Shown: positions 19,554 to 28,843 of the stretch, piece by piece
Layout of the letters: the number at the start of each line of letters is the position of its first letter
How positions within the stretch are numbered: position 1 is the stretch's first letter
Assembly (NCBI RefSeq): GCF_016793225.1
Contig: NZ_JAEUMN010000071.1
Coordinates: 1-64,000 of the forward strand
DNA: 64,000 nucleotides
Direction: 5' to 3'
From: Phenylobacterium sp.
GTDB lineage: Bacteria; Pseudomonadota; Alphaproteobacteria; Caulobacterales; Caulobacteraceae
Notes under the pieces: model-generated
The model's input: the letters and a program-made list of their open reading frames with translations, nothing else
Told to the model about the DNA's origin: nothing
Database searches by the model: none
Position numbers and translations under genes: made by a program

Positions 19554-20054
19554 TCAGTCTCCGATCAGGGGCGTGATGGCGCCGGTCCGAAGGTCGACCA
19601 GCACCTCGCGGTCCTCTGCGCCCACCAGCTCGATCTCGTAGTAGTGCCGCCCGCCCCGGCGCTCCAGCCCGATCTCGGCCACGCGGCCCTTGGTGGCTTC
19701 CTCGACCCGCGCGATGGTCTCGGCGAGCGAGCGCGGCGCGGTCTGCGCGGCCTTCAGGTGTTCGCCGACCAGCGGCAGGCGCGCGCGCAGGGACTTCGAT
19801 TGCCGGATCAGCTGGCCGGTGTTCGCATCGACGAGCGCCTCGATGGGCTTGCCGTTCTTCACCAGGCTGACCTCGTAGACCATGTCGCCCAGGTCCACGT
19901 CGAACTCGGCGTCGTAGGCGCGCGCGCCCAACTGGCTCTCGGCCGTCGCCACGGCCTGGGACAGCGAGACCTTGGGCCGGACCACCTGGGCGGTGGCGGG
20001 GACAGCAAGCGCGGCGAGCGCGCCGGCGGCGAGGAAGGTGTTTCGAATGTTCAC
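19554..20054 (-). CDS. Exported PepSY-domain protein (two PepSY repeats)
   Basis: Signal peptide (LAAGALAALAVPATAQ) followed by two PepSY-like units: SLSQAVATAESQLG...YEVSLVKNGKPIEALVDANTG and LAETIARVEEATKG...YYEIELV...VLVDLRTGAI. 166 residues from GTG 20054, which has GGAG at good spacing. The frame is open far upstream, but that part is antisense-type sequence inside the glycosyltransferase gene. PepSY proteins beside OmpR/histidine-kinase pairs are common and may modulate sensing; this is inference here. Confidence 0.85.
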   Translation of the reverse strand: MNIRNTFLAAGALAALAVPATAQVVRPKVSLSQAVATAESQLGARAYDAEFDVDLGDMVYEVSLVKNGKPIEALVDANTGQLIRQSKSLRARLPLVGEHLKAAQTAPRSLAETIARVEEATKGRVAEIGLERRGGRHYYEIELVGAEDREVLVDLRTGAITPLIGD

Positions 20055-20055
20055 G

Positions 20056-21261
20056 TCAGCACTCCGTACTTCGTTGGGGGATGACTGCAGATAGCGCCGG
20101 CCCATGGGACTGGCCTTCCACAAGCATTTGAATTTCGTCATGAAGCCGCCGCGCCCCGGCGACCACGGCGCACAGCCGGGCCAGGTTGGCGTCCAGCGGA
20201 AAGTCCCCTGCCCGCCCGCCGGGAAGGATGCGGGTCGCCGGATCGGTCTGGGCGAGGAGGCCGCGCGCGAGGTCCGACGGACTGTCGGGATCGACGAGCA
20301 CGCCGAAGCGGCCGTGTCCCAGGACGTCCGGCGCAGCCCCCGCGCTGCGCGACGCGACCACCGGAACGCCGCAGGCGAGCGCCTCCAGCAGACTGTTCGA
20401 GGCGCCTTCCCACCGCGACGCCAGAACATAGGCCGAAGCGCGCGCCACCAGCGGGAACGGGTCGGCCACCTCGCCCTCGAACCGGACGGCGTCGGCCACT
20501 CCCGCCCCGCGCGCCTGCGCCTCGAGCGCAGCACGCGCCTTGTCCGGGCCGCCCCCCAGCACGAGGAGGCGGAGCTCGGGCCGGCTCTCGCGCGCCAGCC
20601 GCAGGGCGTCCAGGAGGCGTGGGTAGTTCTTCTGCGGATGAAGCCTGCCGACCGCCACGACATAGGGCCGGCCGTCGTCGACCCAGGGGTGGCGGACGGG
20701 GGCCGTCGCCCGGCGCCGGATCGCCTCGACGTCGACGCCGTTGCTGAGGACGTCGATGCGGCGATCCCGGCGCGCCCGTCGGAAGGCCGGTCCGCGCGCC
20801 AACGCGGCCGAGACGCAGACGAGCCGCGTCGCATCGGCGGCCACGAGCCGCAGGCCGGCCTCCCGCGCGGCGCGACGCAACGGGTCGGCGCCGGCGTGCG
20901 CGGGATCGTTGCTGATCCTGTAGATGCGCGGCACGTCGGGCAGGCCGCGGAGCGCCGCCCACACCGCCAGATGCCCGTGGTTGCCCATGGACACCACGAC
21001 CGACGGACGCAGGGCCTGCAGCTCGCGGCGCAGCGCCCCGGTCGCGGCCGCCAGGGCGAGCCCGCGAGGGCCGCGCGCCCAACCGAGACAGGTCAGGCCG
21101 GCGCCGCGGAGGTCCTCGGCGAGCGGGCCCGGCTGCAGGCACACGACCTGGACGGCGAGACCTCGCTGGACGAGCGCATTCGCCAGATGAACCGCATTGC
21201 GCGCCACGCCGTCGCCGGCCAGGCGGCCAAGGAACAGCACGATCGGACCCGTAGAGCTCAT
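20056..21261 (-). CDS. GT4-family glycosyltransferase
   Basis: GT-B retaining glycosyltransferase. It begins with a Rossmann strand [17 protein letters not shown]. The donor domain shows [20 protein letters not shown] and the family signature [20 protein letters not shown] (E-x7-E). 401 residues from ATG 21261; ATG 21321, which has a GGGGAA close by, would add 20 residues. It probably makes a cell-surface polysaccharide or glycolipid. Its stop lies one base before the PepSY GTG, so the order is glycosyltransferase, PepSY, regulator, kinase. Confidence 0.87.
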   Translation of the reverse strand: MSSTGPIVLFLGRLAGDGVARNAVHLANALVQRGLAVQVVCLQPGPLAEDLRGAGLTCLGWARGPRGLALAAATGALRRELQALRPSVVVSMGNHGHLAVWAALRGLPDVPRIYRISNDPAHAGADPLRRAAREAGLRLVAADATRLVCVSAALARGPAFRRARRDRRIDVLSNGVDVEAIRRRATAPVRHPWVDDGRPYVVAVGRLHPQKNYPRLLDALRLARESRPELRLLVLGGGPDKARAALEAQARGAGVADAVRFEGEVADPFPLVARASAYVLASRWEGASNSLLEALACGVPVVASRSAGAAPDVLGHGRFGVLVDPDSPSDLARGLLAQTDPATRILPGGRAGDFPLDANLARLCAVVAGARRLHDEIQMLVEGQSHGPALSAVIPQRSTEC

Positions 21262-21384
21262 GGGTCGAGCTTGGCGATGGCCGATGACACCCGCCTCGCC
21301 GGAACATTTGCTTTCGCCCATGTTCCCCGGCGGCGGACGCCCGAGCGCTTGCGGCGGCGTCGCGGCGCGCTAGACGTTCGGGCG

Positions 21385-22206
21385 ATGTCCGCGTTCGACG
21401 CCCGCGACCTGCTCGACTGCTACGCCCGCGGCGTCTTCCCGATGGCCGACGCTCGCGAGGACAGCCGCGTCTTCCTCATCGACCCCGAGCGCCGTGGCGT
21501 CCTGCCGCTCGAGACCTTTCACGTCCCACGGCGGCTGGCCCGGACCGTCCGCGCCGACGCCTTCGACATCCGCGTCGACACCGCCTTCCATGACGTGGTC
21601 CTGGCCTGCGCCGCGGCCGGACCTGGCCGCACGGAAACCTGGATCAACCGGCCGATCGAACGGCTCTATCTCGAGCTCCATCGCATGGGACACGCCCACA
21701 GCGTCGAGTGCTGGCGCGGCGACCGCCTTGTCGGCGGCCTCTACGGCGTCTCGCTGCGCGGCGCGTTCTTCGGCGAAAGCATGTTCTCGCGCGAGCGCGA
21801 CGCCTCGAAGGTGGCGCTGGTCCACCTCGCGGCCCGGCTTATCGCCGGCGGCTTCCGGCTGCTGGACGCCCAGTTCATGACCGAACACCTGCGCCAGTTC
21901 GGCGCAACGGAGATCGCCCGGGCGGAGTACCACCGAAGACTCGCCAGGGCCCTGGAGGTGGAGGCCGAGTTCTACGTCGGCGGCGACGGGGCCGCGGGTT
22001 CGGACCTCGGCGGCTCGGCGGCCTTCGCCGGCGGAGCGGCGGCGGGCGCGGCCGGCGAAACCGGAGCGGGGGCGGCTTTGGCCGGCGGCAGGTCCAGCAA
22101 CTTGGGCTCGGCCGCAGGCGGCGCCTTGGCGGGCGGCGGGCGCACCGCCGCGGTCACGGCGGGCGCGGGCGCGCTGGCCCTGCAGCTGATCAGCCAGGCG
22201 TCATAG
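21385..22206 (+). CDS. aat: Leucyl/phenylalanyl-tRNA--protein transferase with extended C-terminus
   Basis: Adds Leu or Phe to N-terminal Arg/Lys of proteins, marking them for ClpS/ClpAP. Core motifs: [44 protein letters not shown]...[19 protein letters not shown], and [16 protein letters not shown]. The family usually stops near residue 200-235. Here the frame continues to 273 residues with a Gly/Ala-rich tail (from about residue 200) that is antisense to the end of the DUF2155 gene. The tail is probably non-functional read-on. Confidence 0.93.
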   Translation: MSAFDARDLLDCYARGVFPMADAREDSRVFLIDPERRGVLPLETFHVPRRLARTVRADAFDIRVDTAFHDVVLACAAAGPGRTETWINRPIERLYLELHRMGHAHSVECWRGDRLVGGLYGVSLRGAFFGESMFSRERDASKVALVHLAARLIAGGFRLLDAQFMTEHLRQFGATEIARAEYHRRLARALEVEAEFYVGGDGAAGSDLGGSAAFAGGAAAGAAGETGAGAALAGGRSSNLGSAAGGALAGGGRTAAVTAGAGALALQLISQAS

Positions 22207-22784
22207 GTGGCGTGCTCCACCGGGTGCAGCCCGGGCGACGAGGCGAACATCCAGCCGCGGAACGCCTGCTTCGGCGCCGGCGTGGGCCGGCCCGGCTGCG
22301 CGCGGGGCTGGGAGTCGATGCTCACATAGACGATGGAGTCCTCGATCGCCTCGTCCGGCGCCGAGCGCTCGCAGGCGCTCACGGTGAAGACGAGGCCCTT
22401 CCACCGCACCGGGGCGCCGACGCGCGCCTCGAACCGGAGGGTTTCGGCCGTCACCTTGTCGATCGCCTGCAGGATCGCGACGTCGTAGGCGCGGGAGCGG
22501 CGGATCGGCGCCGCGGCCGGCTTCTCGGCGACCTGCGCCTTGGGCGGCGCGGCCGGGGCCACCTCCTCGGCCGTCACCGGCGCGGCGACCGCGGGCGCGG
22601 GCGCAGCCACGCTGGACGGGGGAGCCTCCTCGGGCGGCGGCGCGGCGACGGGCGCCGAGGGCGCGTCCGGGGCGGTGGGCGCGCTGGGGGCCGTCGGCTG
22701 CGCGCTGACCACGCTCGCCACGCACGCGCCGATGACAAGGCCCGTGGCGGTGCGGGAGATCAGGCGAGGCGGGCGGCGTCCCAT
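21972..22784 (-). CDS. DUF2155 domain protein, exported, Pro/Ala-rich
   Basis: Signal peptide (residues about 1-28), long Ala/Pro linker (29-95), then the conserved DUF2155 core: [54 protein letters not shown] and [15 protein letters not shown] (about 98-205). A second Ala/Pro tail ends the 270-residue protein. DUF2155 genes sit next to the NDUFA12-type gene in many alphaproteobacteria. The core has two conserved Cys residues. The function is unknown. The last 235 bp overlap aat on the other strand. Confidence 0.9.
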   Translation of the reverse strand: MGRRPPRLISRTATGLVIGACVASVVSAQPTAPSAPTAPDAPSAPVAAPPPEEAPPSSVAAPAPAVAAPVTAEEVAPAAPPKAQVAEKPAAAPIRRSRAYDVAILQAIDKVTAETLRFEARVGAPVRWKGLVFTVSACERSAPDEAIEDSIVYVSIDSQPRAQPGRPTPAPKQAFRGWMFASSPGLHPVEHATYDAWLISCRASAPAPAVTAAVRPPPAKAPPAAEPKLLDLPPAKAAPAPVSPAAPAAAPPAKAAEPPRSEPAAPSPPT

Positions 22785-22790
22785 GCAGGC

Positions 22791-23195
22791 CTACTCCGGG
22801 CTCCAGGCCTCGTAGTCGCCCGTGGCGCGCTGCCGGTCTCCGCCACGGGAGATCGCGCCCTTGGGCCGGTAGGCGTGAATGGTGCCCGTGAGGTTCGGGC
22901 GGTGGTCCTTCTCCCAGGCCTTGCGCGGCAGCGGCGCGGCCGTCGGCGGCTCGTCGAAGGTGTAGTGCAGCCAGCCGTGCCAGTCGGCAGGCACCTTCGA
23001 GGCGTCGGCATAGCCCTTGTAGATCACCCAGCGCCGCTTGCGGCCGCGATCGTAGCTGTCGCGATCGTCGCGCGCCTCGAAATAGCGGTTGCCAAGCTCG
23101 TCCGTCCCGACGAGGCGGCCGCGCCGCCAGGTCGTGAAATGGATGCCGGTGGTGGCGCCGTTCCACCAGGTGAAAATGGTCTTCAGGACGGACAA
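22791..23195 (-). CDS. NDUFA12 (B17.2) family complex I accessory protein
   Basis: Bacterial homologue of the mitochondrial complex I subunit NDUFA12. Motifs: [58 protein letters not shown] and the C-terminal YEAWSPE. 134 residues, normal. It lies seven bases upstream of the DUF2155 gene on the same strand. Confidence 0.95.
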   Translation of the reverse strand: MSVLKTIFTWWNGATTGIHFTTWRRGRLVGTDELGNRYFEARDDRDSYDRGRKRRWVIYKGYADASKVPADWHGWLHYTFDEPPTAAPLPRKAWEKDHRPNLTGTIHAYRPKGAISRGGDRQRATGDYEAWSPE

Positions 23196-23268
23196 ATCGG
23201 GGCCCTTCGCAGGCTGTCAGGCGGGCGGACAATAGCGATGCGCCACGCAGCCGCCAAGGCCGGCTTTT

Positions 23269-23317
23269 GCAGCAATATGTTGGGGATGAGCGGTGATGAC
23301 CCCCCAACATCTGCTGC
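23269..23317. promoter_or_regulatory. Near-perfect inverted repeat between the NDUFA12 and RNR-like genes
   Basis: The left arm is GCAGCA-AT-ATGTTGGGG (23269-23285), the spacer 16 bp, and the right arm CCCCAACAT-C-TGCTGC (23302-23317). Fifteen paired bases sit in a 171-bp divergent promoter region, 50 bp before ATG 23367. It could be one operator or two inverted half-sites. The AATATGTTGGGG arm loosely resembles NrdR boxes, which would fit a ribonucleotide-reductase-derived gene; that link is speculative. Confidence 0.55.
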
Positions 23318-23366
23318 CTGCGAATCACGACGCGCCTTAGGCTCGGCCGACTTGGGAGGAGGCCGA

Positions 23367-25817
23367 ATGGACAGCGAGACCGCACAGGCCGGAATCGAGC
23401 GCCGCCTTCTCGAGATCGGCGGCGGGATGGTCGAGGTTGAGGCTCCCGCCCACTTCACCACGGCCAGGGTCGAGGCCTGGATCGGCTGGGCCGAGGGTCG
23501 CGCCGACATCGCCGCCGCGATCCAGGCGTTCGCCTACGAACTCGCCGGCAAGGCGCAGGCGAAGGGACTGACGCGCGACCTCAAGACCCGCACAAGGTTC
23601 CGCGAGACGCTGGCCGAGGCGATGCTGCACGGCCGCATCGGCTTCCTGGCGGCCGGACCGGCGCTCAAGGTCCTGGAACCCGGAAGCGGCGCGCTGGACG
23701 CCGTGACCGCGTCGCACCGTGGCCGGGAGGCCGCCCAGGCCGCGGCCAGCCTGAACGCGGCCCGGCTGCAGGCCGTGATGGACGCCGTCCTCCGATGCGA
23801 GGGCGACGGCGACGCCTGCGCCGATCCCGCCCGCAACGCCTCCCTCGCGCGCGCCGCCGAGGCGGCCCGCGCCGCCGGCGCCACGGACGCCGCCATACAG
23901 GACGCCATCGCGCTGGTCCGGGGCGGCGAGACGATGTGGCTCTGCTCGCTGCCTCCGCCGCCGCCCGTGACGCCGTACGTCGCGCTCCGCGGGCAAGGGT
24001 CCGCCCTCGCCCGCGCCGCCTGGACCACGGGCCGTGTGGTGGCCGCGCCCGACGTCGTGAGCGCTTCGGCGATCGCCGAGGCCGCGGCCATGCCCGCCGC
24101 GGGCGTGGAGCTCATGGCCTTCTGGCGCGACGGCGCCTTCGACGAGGCGGCGTTCGCCGCGGACGTGGCGCTCGCCGCCACCGCGCTGGCCGCGGCGCAT
24201 GACGGGCCCGTGCGCCTCGGGCTCGCCGGCCTGGGCGACTGGCTGGTCGCCCACGGCTTCGACTACGACAGCGACGCCGCCCGCTCCGCGGCCCGCAACC
24301 TGTTCCAGGCGGCGCGGGACGCGGCCGAGGACCTCGACGTCGACCTCAAGTTCGCGCTGATGTCCGAGCCCGAGCTGGCCCTGCGCGTCGGCGGCCGCCT
24401 CGACGCCGCCCCCTGGGAGGGCCCCGTCACCCTGGCCGAGACCGCCGACGGCGAGGCCGTCCGCGTGTTGTCCGAGGCCGCGATCCTCGGGCTGCAGGCC
24501 ATCGGCGCGGACCGGACCGAGGTCCAGGCCCGCCTCCTGGGCCGACGGCACTTCGCCGACGCCCCGGGCGTCAACGTCCAGAGCCTGACCGCGCGGGGCT
24601 TCACCAGCCTCGAGATCGAGGCGGCGCAGGCGGAGCTCCCGTTCGTCCGGAACCTGGCGCAGGCGTTCGCCCCGCACGTGGTGGGCGAGGGCTTCCTGCG
24701 CGACGTCCTCGGGGCGACGGGCGATCAGCTCGACGATCCCGCGCTCGACGTCCTGGCGCTCGCCGGCTTCCCGCCCGGCGACGTCGCCGCGGCCGAGGCG
24801 TTCATCCTCGGCGGCGACAGCCTCGAGGACGAGGCGCTCGACGATGACCAGCGCGCCGTGCTCCGTTCGCGCGACGCGACGCCGCTCTCCGCGCAGGCCG
24901 CGATGCTGGCCGCCCTGACCCCCGTGCTGGACATTCCGCCCGTGCTCGAGGTTCCGCTGCCCTGGTCCGCAACGCTGGCGGACGTGGCGGCCGCCCTGGC
25001 GGCGGCGGACATCGCAATCCGGCCGCGCCGTGGCCCGCCGCCCCTCGCCGCCGAACTGGACCTTCCGCCTGCCGCTGAGCGCCCCGCCCCCGCCCGCGTC
25101 CAGGCTCCCCAGGTCGAGGAGCGCGTGGTCGAGCGGATCGTCGAGCGCGAACGCACGCGGCGCAAGCTGCCGGACCGGCGCAAGGGCTACATCCAGAAGG
25201 CCAGCGTCGGCGGGCACAAGGTCTACCTCCACACCGGCGAGTACGACGATGGCGAGCTGGGCGAGATCTTCATCGACATGCACAAGGAAGGCGCCGCCTT
25301 CCGCTCGCTGATGAACAACTTCGCGATCGCGATCTCGATCGGCCTGCAGTACGGCGTTCCGCTCGACGAGTTCGTGGACGCCTTCGTCTTCACGCGCTTC
25401 GAGCCGGCCGGCGAGGTCAAGGGCAACGACACCGTCAGGTCCGCCACCTCCATCCTCGACTACATCTTCCGCGAGCTGGGGATCAGCTACCTGGGCCGCG
25501 ACGAGCTCGCGAGCGCCGATCCGGCCGGGCTGAACGCCGACGGGCTCGGACGGGGGAAGGCCGAGGCGGCGCCGGCCGAGGACGCCGAGCCGCAGCCGGC
25601 CTCGCGGTTCATCAGCCGCGGCTTCGCCCGTGGCGCGGCCCCCGACAACCTGGTGTTCCTGCCCTCGGCGGGACGTGCGCCCGGGCCGGCCGCGATGGGC
25701 GCCGCCGAGGTCTGCGCCGCATGCGGCGACATCGCGGTCGTCCGCAAGGGACAGGCCCTGATCTGCGAGACCTGCGGCGCCCGGGCCGGCCGCCTCAATG
25801 AGACTCCGACCGGCTAG
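23367..25817 (+). CDS. Degenerate class II ribonucleotide reductase-like protein (NrdJ paralogue, TSCPD and Zn-ribbon kept)
   Basis: 816 residues; GGGAGGAGG precedes ATG 23367. Class II NrdJ traits survive in order. [14 protein letters not shown] (near 145) parallels the NrdJ insertion [27 protein letters not shown] is near 295 and [15 protein letters not shown] near 460. From about 590 the C-terminus is strongly NrdJ-like: [60 protein letters not shown] and [16 protein letters not shown]. Last is a zinc-ribbon, CAACG...CETCG (782-805). I do not see the catalytic-core signatures (NPCSE-type, PTGTIG-type, loop cysteines), and the protein is about two thirds of NrdJ length. Probably a non-catalytic relative, perhaps regulatory. 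Confidence 0.75.
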   Translation: MDSETAQAGIERRLLEIGGGMVEVEAPAHFTTARVEAWIGWAEGRADIAAAIQAFAYELAGKAQAKGLTRDLKTRTRFRETLAEAMLHGRIGFLAAGPALKVLEPGSGALDAVTASHRGREAAQAAASLNAARLQAVMDAVLRCEGDGDACADPARNASLARAAEAARAAGATDAAIQDAIALVRGGETMWLCSLPPPPPVTPYVALRGQGSALARAAWTTGRVVAAPDVVSASAIAEAAAMPAAGVELMAFWRDGAFDEAAFAADVALAATALAAAHDGPVRLGLAGLGDWLVAHGFDYDSDAARSAARNLFQAARDAAEDLDVDLKFALMSEPELALRVGGRLDAAPWEGPVTLAETADGEAVRVLSEAAILGLQAIGADRTEVQARLLGRRHFADAPGVNVQSLTARGFTSLEIEAAQAELPFVRNLAQAFAPHVVGEGFLRDVLGATGDQLDDPALDVLALAGFPPGDVAAAEAFILGGDSLEDEALDDDQRAVLRSRDATPLSAQAAMLAALTPVLDIPPVLEVPLPWSATLADVAAALAAADIAIRPRRGPPPLAAELDLPPAAERPAPARVQAPQVEERVVERIVERERTRRKLPDRRKGYIQKASVGGHKVYLHTGEYDDGELGEIFIDMHKEGAAFRSLMNNFAIAISIGLQYGVPLDEFVDAFVFTRFEPAGEVKGNDTVRSATSILDYIFRELGISYLGRDELASADPAGLNADGLGRGKAEAAPAEDAEPQPASRFISRGFARGAAPDNLVFLPSAGRAPGPAAMGAAEVCAACGDIAVVRKGQALICETCGARAGRLNETPTG

Positions 25818-25986
25818 GCCCTGCCGGCAGCGCGGTCCGTCGAAGCTGGGAGGACGGCCGCGCGGCCGGTTCCTCAATCCGGGTAGGATCGTCGCTAAGT
25901 CCTTCCAAGTTACCGCGAATTAAGTGGCGCCTGCCGGTGGATGCAGGCATCCGTCACCTCCAGACCACCGGAGTTGCGCCGTCACG

Positions 25987-26988
25987 ATGCGTTCCCGTTC
26001 GCCCCGTTTCCAGGCCGCCCTCGCCGCCGCCACAGCGATCCTCGCGATCGCGGGCGGCGCCGCTGCGGGCGACAAGGAAGTGCGCCGGCAGGACTCGTTC
26101 GGCGGCTCCTGCACGAAGTGCGAGCTGTCGGGCCGCAACCTCCGCGGGGCGCGGATCATCAGTGCGAACTTCTCGGGCGCGACCATGGTCGGCGTCATCC
26201 TGCGCGAGGCCAAGCTCCACGCTTCGGTCTTCGCGAGAGCCGACCTCACCAAGGCCGATCTGACCGAAACGGTGATGACCGGCGCGAACTTCTCCGGCGC
26301 CAACCTCACCTCCGCACGGGCCCGCGCCGCCGAGGCCAACGGCGTGCTGTTCGGCAGCGCCAACATGACCCGGATCGACCTGGCCGACGCCGAGGCTTCG
26401 GGCGCCGTGTTCGCCCGCGCCATCCTGGTGGGCGCCAACCTTCGGGCCATGACCATCCGCGGCGCCTCGTTCTCGCAGGCCGATCTCAGCCAGGCCGTGC
26501 TCAACGACATGGAGGGGACAGGCGCGTCGTTCGAGCGCGCGGTCCTGCGCGGCGCGAGCTTCCGCGCCGCCGAGCTTCAGGGCGCCAGCCTGTCGCGCGT
26601 CGAGGCGCGCGGGGCGGTCTTCTCGGACGCGACGCTGACGGGCGCGAACCTGTCGGGCGGCCAGTTCCAGCACGCCGCGTTCCGCTCGGCCGACCTCACG
26701 GGCGCGAACCTGACGGGCGCGAACTTCGACGGCGCGGACTTCCGCGACGCCGACCTCACCCACGCGCTCATTTCGCGGGCCGACCTCTCGGGCGCCCGTG
26801 GACTGCGGCAGGACCAGCTCGACGACGCCTGTGCGGACAGCCATACGCGGGTCCCGCCAGGGCTCACGGCCCGGACCTGCAGCGGCGCGCGGTTCATCTA
26901 CCGGAGCCACGCGAAGCCGACGATCCGCTTCGTGCCGATGGCGCCGCCGGCGCCCCCCGCGCCACCGGCTCCGCCCGGGCCGCGCTAG
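25987..26988 (+). CDS. Exported pentapeptide-repeat protein
   Basis: Signal peptide (residues 1-25, ending GGAAAGDKE), then about 35 pentapeptide units of A(D/N)LxG type forming a right-handed beta-helix: LSGRNLRGARIISANFSGAT through ADLTGANLTGANFDGADF. One CTKC pair (near residue 38) precedes the helix, and a further Cys pair and a Pro-rich tail end the protein. 333 residues. The function is unknown; the fold suits protein-protein contact. It is convergent with aspS. Confidence 0.88.
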   Translation: MRSRSPRFQAALAAATAILAIAGGAAAGDKEVRRQDSFGGSCTKCELSGRNLRGARIISANFSGATMVGVILREAKLHASVFARADLTKADLTETVMTGANFSGANLTSARARAAEANGVLFGSANMTRIDLADAEASGAVFARAILVGANLRAMTIRGASFSQADLSQAVLNDMEGTGASFERAVLRGASFRAAELQGASLSRVEARGAVFSDATLTGANLSGGQFQHAAFRSADLTGANLTGANFDGADFRDADLTHALISRADLSGARGLRQDQLDDACADSHTRVPPGLTARTCSGARFIYRSHAKPTIRFVPMAPPAPPAPPAPPGPR

Positions 26989-27004
26989 CTAGGGGTCCGC
27001 CGCC

Positions 27005-28783
27005 TCAGGCCTTGATCGGCGGGGCGAGGCGGATGTGCAGCTCCTTCAGCTGCTTGTCCGCGACCTCGGAGGGCGCATTCATCATCAGGTCCTGCCCCTG
27101 CTGGTTCAGCGGGAAGGCGATGACCTCGCGGATGGCCGTCTCGCCGGCCAGGAGCATGACGATGCGGTCGATGCCGGGCGCGAGGCCGCCGTGGGGCGGC
27201 GCGCCGTGGCGGAAGGCGTTCAGCATGCCGCCGAACTGTTCCTCGACCACGCTCTCGTTGTACCCCGCGATCTCGAACGCCCGCACCATGATCTCGGGCA
27301 GGTGGTTCCGGATCGCGCCCGAGCACAGCTCGTGGCCGTTGCAGACGATGTCGTACTGGTAGGCGAGGATATCCAGAGGATCCTTGCTGTTCAGCGCCTC
27401 CAGCTCGCCCTGCGGCATCGAGAACGGGTTGTGGCTGAAGTCGACGTGGTTCGTCTCCTCGTTCATCTCGAACATCGGGAAATCGACGATCCAGACGAAC
27501 TCGAAGCGGTCCTCGGCCACCAGCTTCAGGTCGGTTCCGACCTTGGTGCGGGCGTTGCCGGCGAACTTGTAGAAGGCCTTGGGATCGCCGGCCACGAAGA
27601 ACGCGGCGTCGCCCTGCCCGAGGCCCAGCGCGCCCATCAGGGCGTCGGTCTTCTCAGCCCCCAGGTTCTTGGCGATCGGACCGCCCCAGCCACCCTGGTC
27701 GTCGGACCAGAAGATGTAGCCCAGGCCCGGCTGGCCCTCGCCCTGCGCCCAGCTGTTCATGCGGTCGCAGAACGCCCGGCTGCCGCCGCTCTTCGCGGGG
27801 ATGGCCCAGACCGCGTTCTTCCTGTCCTCGAGGATCCGCGCGAAGAGGCCGAAGCCGCCGCCGCGGAAGTGATCCGACACGTCCTGCATGACGATCGGGT
27901 TGCGCAGGTCGGGCTTGTCCGAACCGTACTTGGCGATCGCCTCGCGGTACGGGATCCGTGGGAACGGGTACGGCGTGACCGGCTTGCCCTCGCCGAACTC
28001 GGTGAAGACGCCGTGCATCACCGGCTCGATGGCCGCGAACACGTCCTCCTGGGTGACGAACGCCATCTCCACGTCGAGCTGGTAGAACTCCAGCGAGCGG
28101 TCGGCGCGCAGGTCCTCGTCGCGGAAGCAGGGCGCGATCTGGAAGTAGCGGTCGAAGCCCGACACCATGAGCAGCTGCTTGAACTGCTGCGGCGCCTGCG
28201 GCAGCGCGTAGAACTTCGACGGATGCAGGCGCGACGGCACCAGGAAGTCGCGCGCGCCCTCGGGCGAGCTGGCCGTCAGGATCGGCGTCTGGAACTCGAG
28301 GAAGCCCTGCTCGATCATCCGGCTGCGGATCGACTGGATCACGCGCGACCGCAGGACGATGTTCCGGTGCAGCGTCTCGCGGCGCAGGTCGAGGTGGCGG
28401 TTCTTGAGCCGGATCTCCTCGGGATAGTCGGGCTCGCCGAAGACCGGCAGCGGCAGCTCGGACGCCTCGGACAGCACCGCGACGTCCTTCACCTTCACCT
28501 CGACCTCGCCGGTCGGCAGGTTCGGGTTCACCGTCTCGGCCGTGCGGGCGACCACCTCGCCGTCCACCCGGATCACGCTTTCGGCGCGGAGGTGCTCGAC
28601 GATGTTGAAGCCCGGGGTCGACGGCGCAAGGACCAGCTGCGTCAGGCCATAATGGTCGCGCAGGTCGATGAAGATCAGGCCGCCGTGGTCGCGCTTGCGA
28701 TGGATCCAGCCCGAGAGACGGACGGACTTGCCGGTGTCGGCGGCGCGGAGCGCGCCGCAGGTATGGGTGCGGTAGGCGTGCAT
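27005..28783 (-). CDS. aspS: Aspartyl-tRNA synthetase (bacterial type)
   Basis: Charges tRNA-Asp (possibly also tRNA-Asn, since alphaproteobacteria often use a non-discriminating enzyme). N-terminal OB fold ([22 protein letters not shown]), class II core with [43 protein letters not shown], the bacterial GAD insertion (about residues 290-410), and motif 3 [13 protein letters not shown]. 592 residues, normal. ATG 28783 precedes the [11 protein letters not shown] start typical of AspRS. Confidence 0.97.
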   Translation of the reverse strand: MHAYRTHTCGALRAADTGKSVRLSGWIHRKRDHGGLIFIDLRDHYGLTQLVLAPSTPGFNIVEHLRAESVIRVDGEVVARTAETVNPNLPTGEVEVKVKDVAVLSEASELPLPVFGEPDYPEEIRLKNRHLDLRRETLHRNIVLRSRVIQSIRSRMIEQGFLEFQTPILTASSPEGARDFLVPSRLHPSKFYALPQAPQQFKQLLMVSGFDRYFQIAPCFRDEDLRADRSLEFYQLDVEMAFVTQEDVFAAIEPVMHGVFTEFGEGKPVTPYPFPRIPYREAIAKYGSDKPDLRNPIVMQDVSDHFRGGGFGLFARILEDRKNAVWAIPAKSGGSRAFCDRMNSWAQGEGQPGLGYIFWSDDQGGWGGPIAKNLGAEKTDALMGALGLGQGDAAFFVAGDPKAFYKFAGNARTKVGTDLKLVAEDRFEFVWIVDFPMFEMNEETNHVDFSHNPFSMPQGELEALNSKDPLDILAYQYDIVCNGHELCSGAIRNHLPEIMVRAFEIAGYNESVVEEQFGGMLNAFRHGAPPHGGLAPGIDRIVMLLAGETAIREVIAFPLNQQGQDLMMNAPSEVADKQLKELHIRLAPPIKA

Positions 28784-28843
28784 TTTCCGAGGGAAACGGG
28801 GTGTTTTACGAGGCGCGGAAGGGCGCACGGAGGGGGCGGAAAG

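Noticed and set aside
21708-25817. A 1369-codon plus-strand frame that would fuse aat antisense-type sequence to the RNR-like protein
   Set aside because: The real start is ATG 23367 with GGGAGGAGG; the upstream part is shadow of aat, DUF2155 and NDUFA12 genes.
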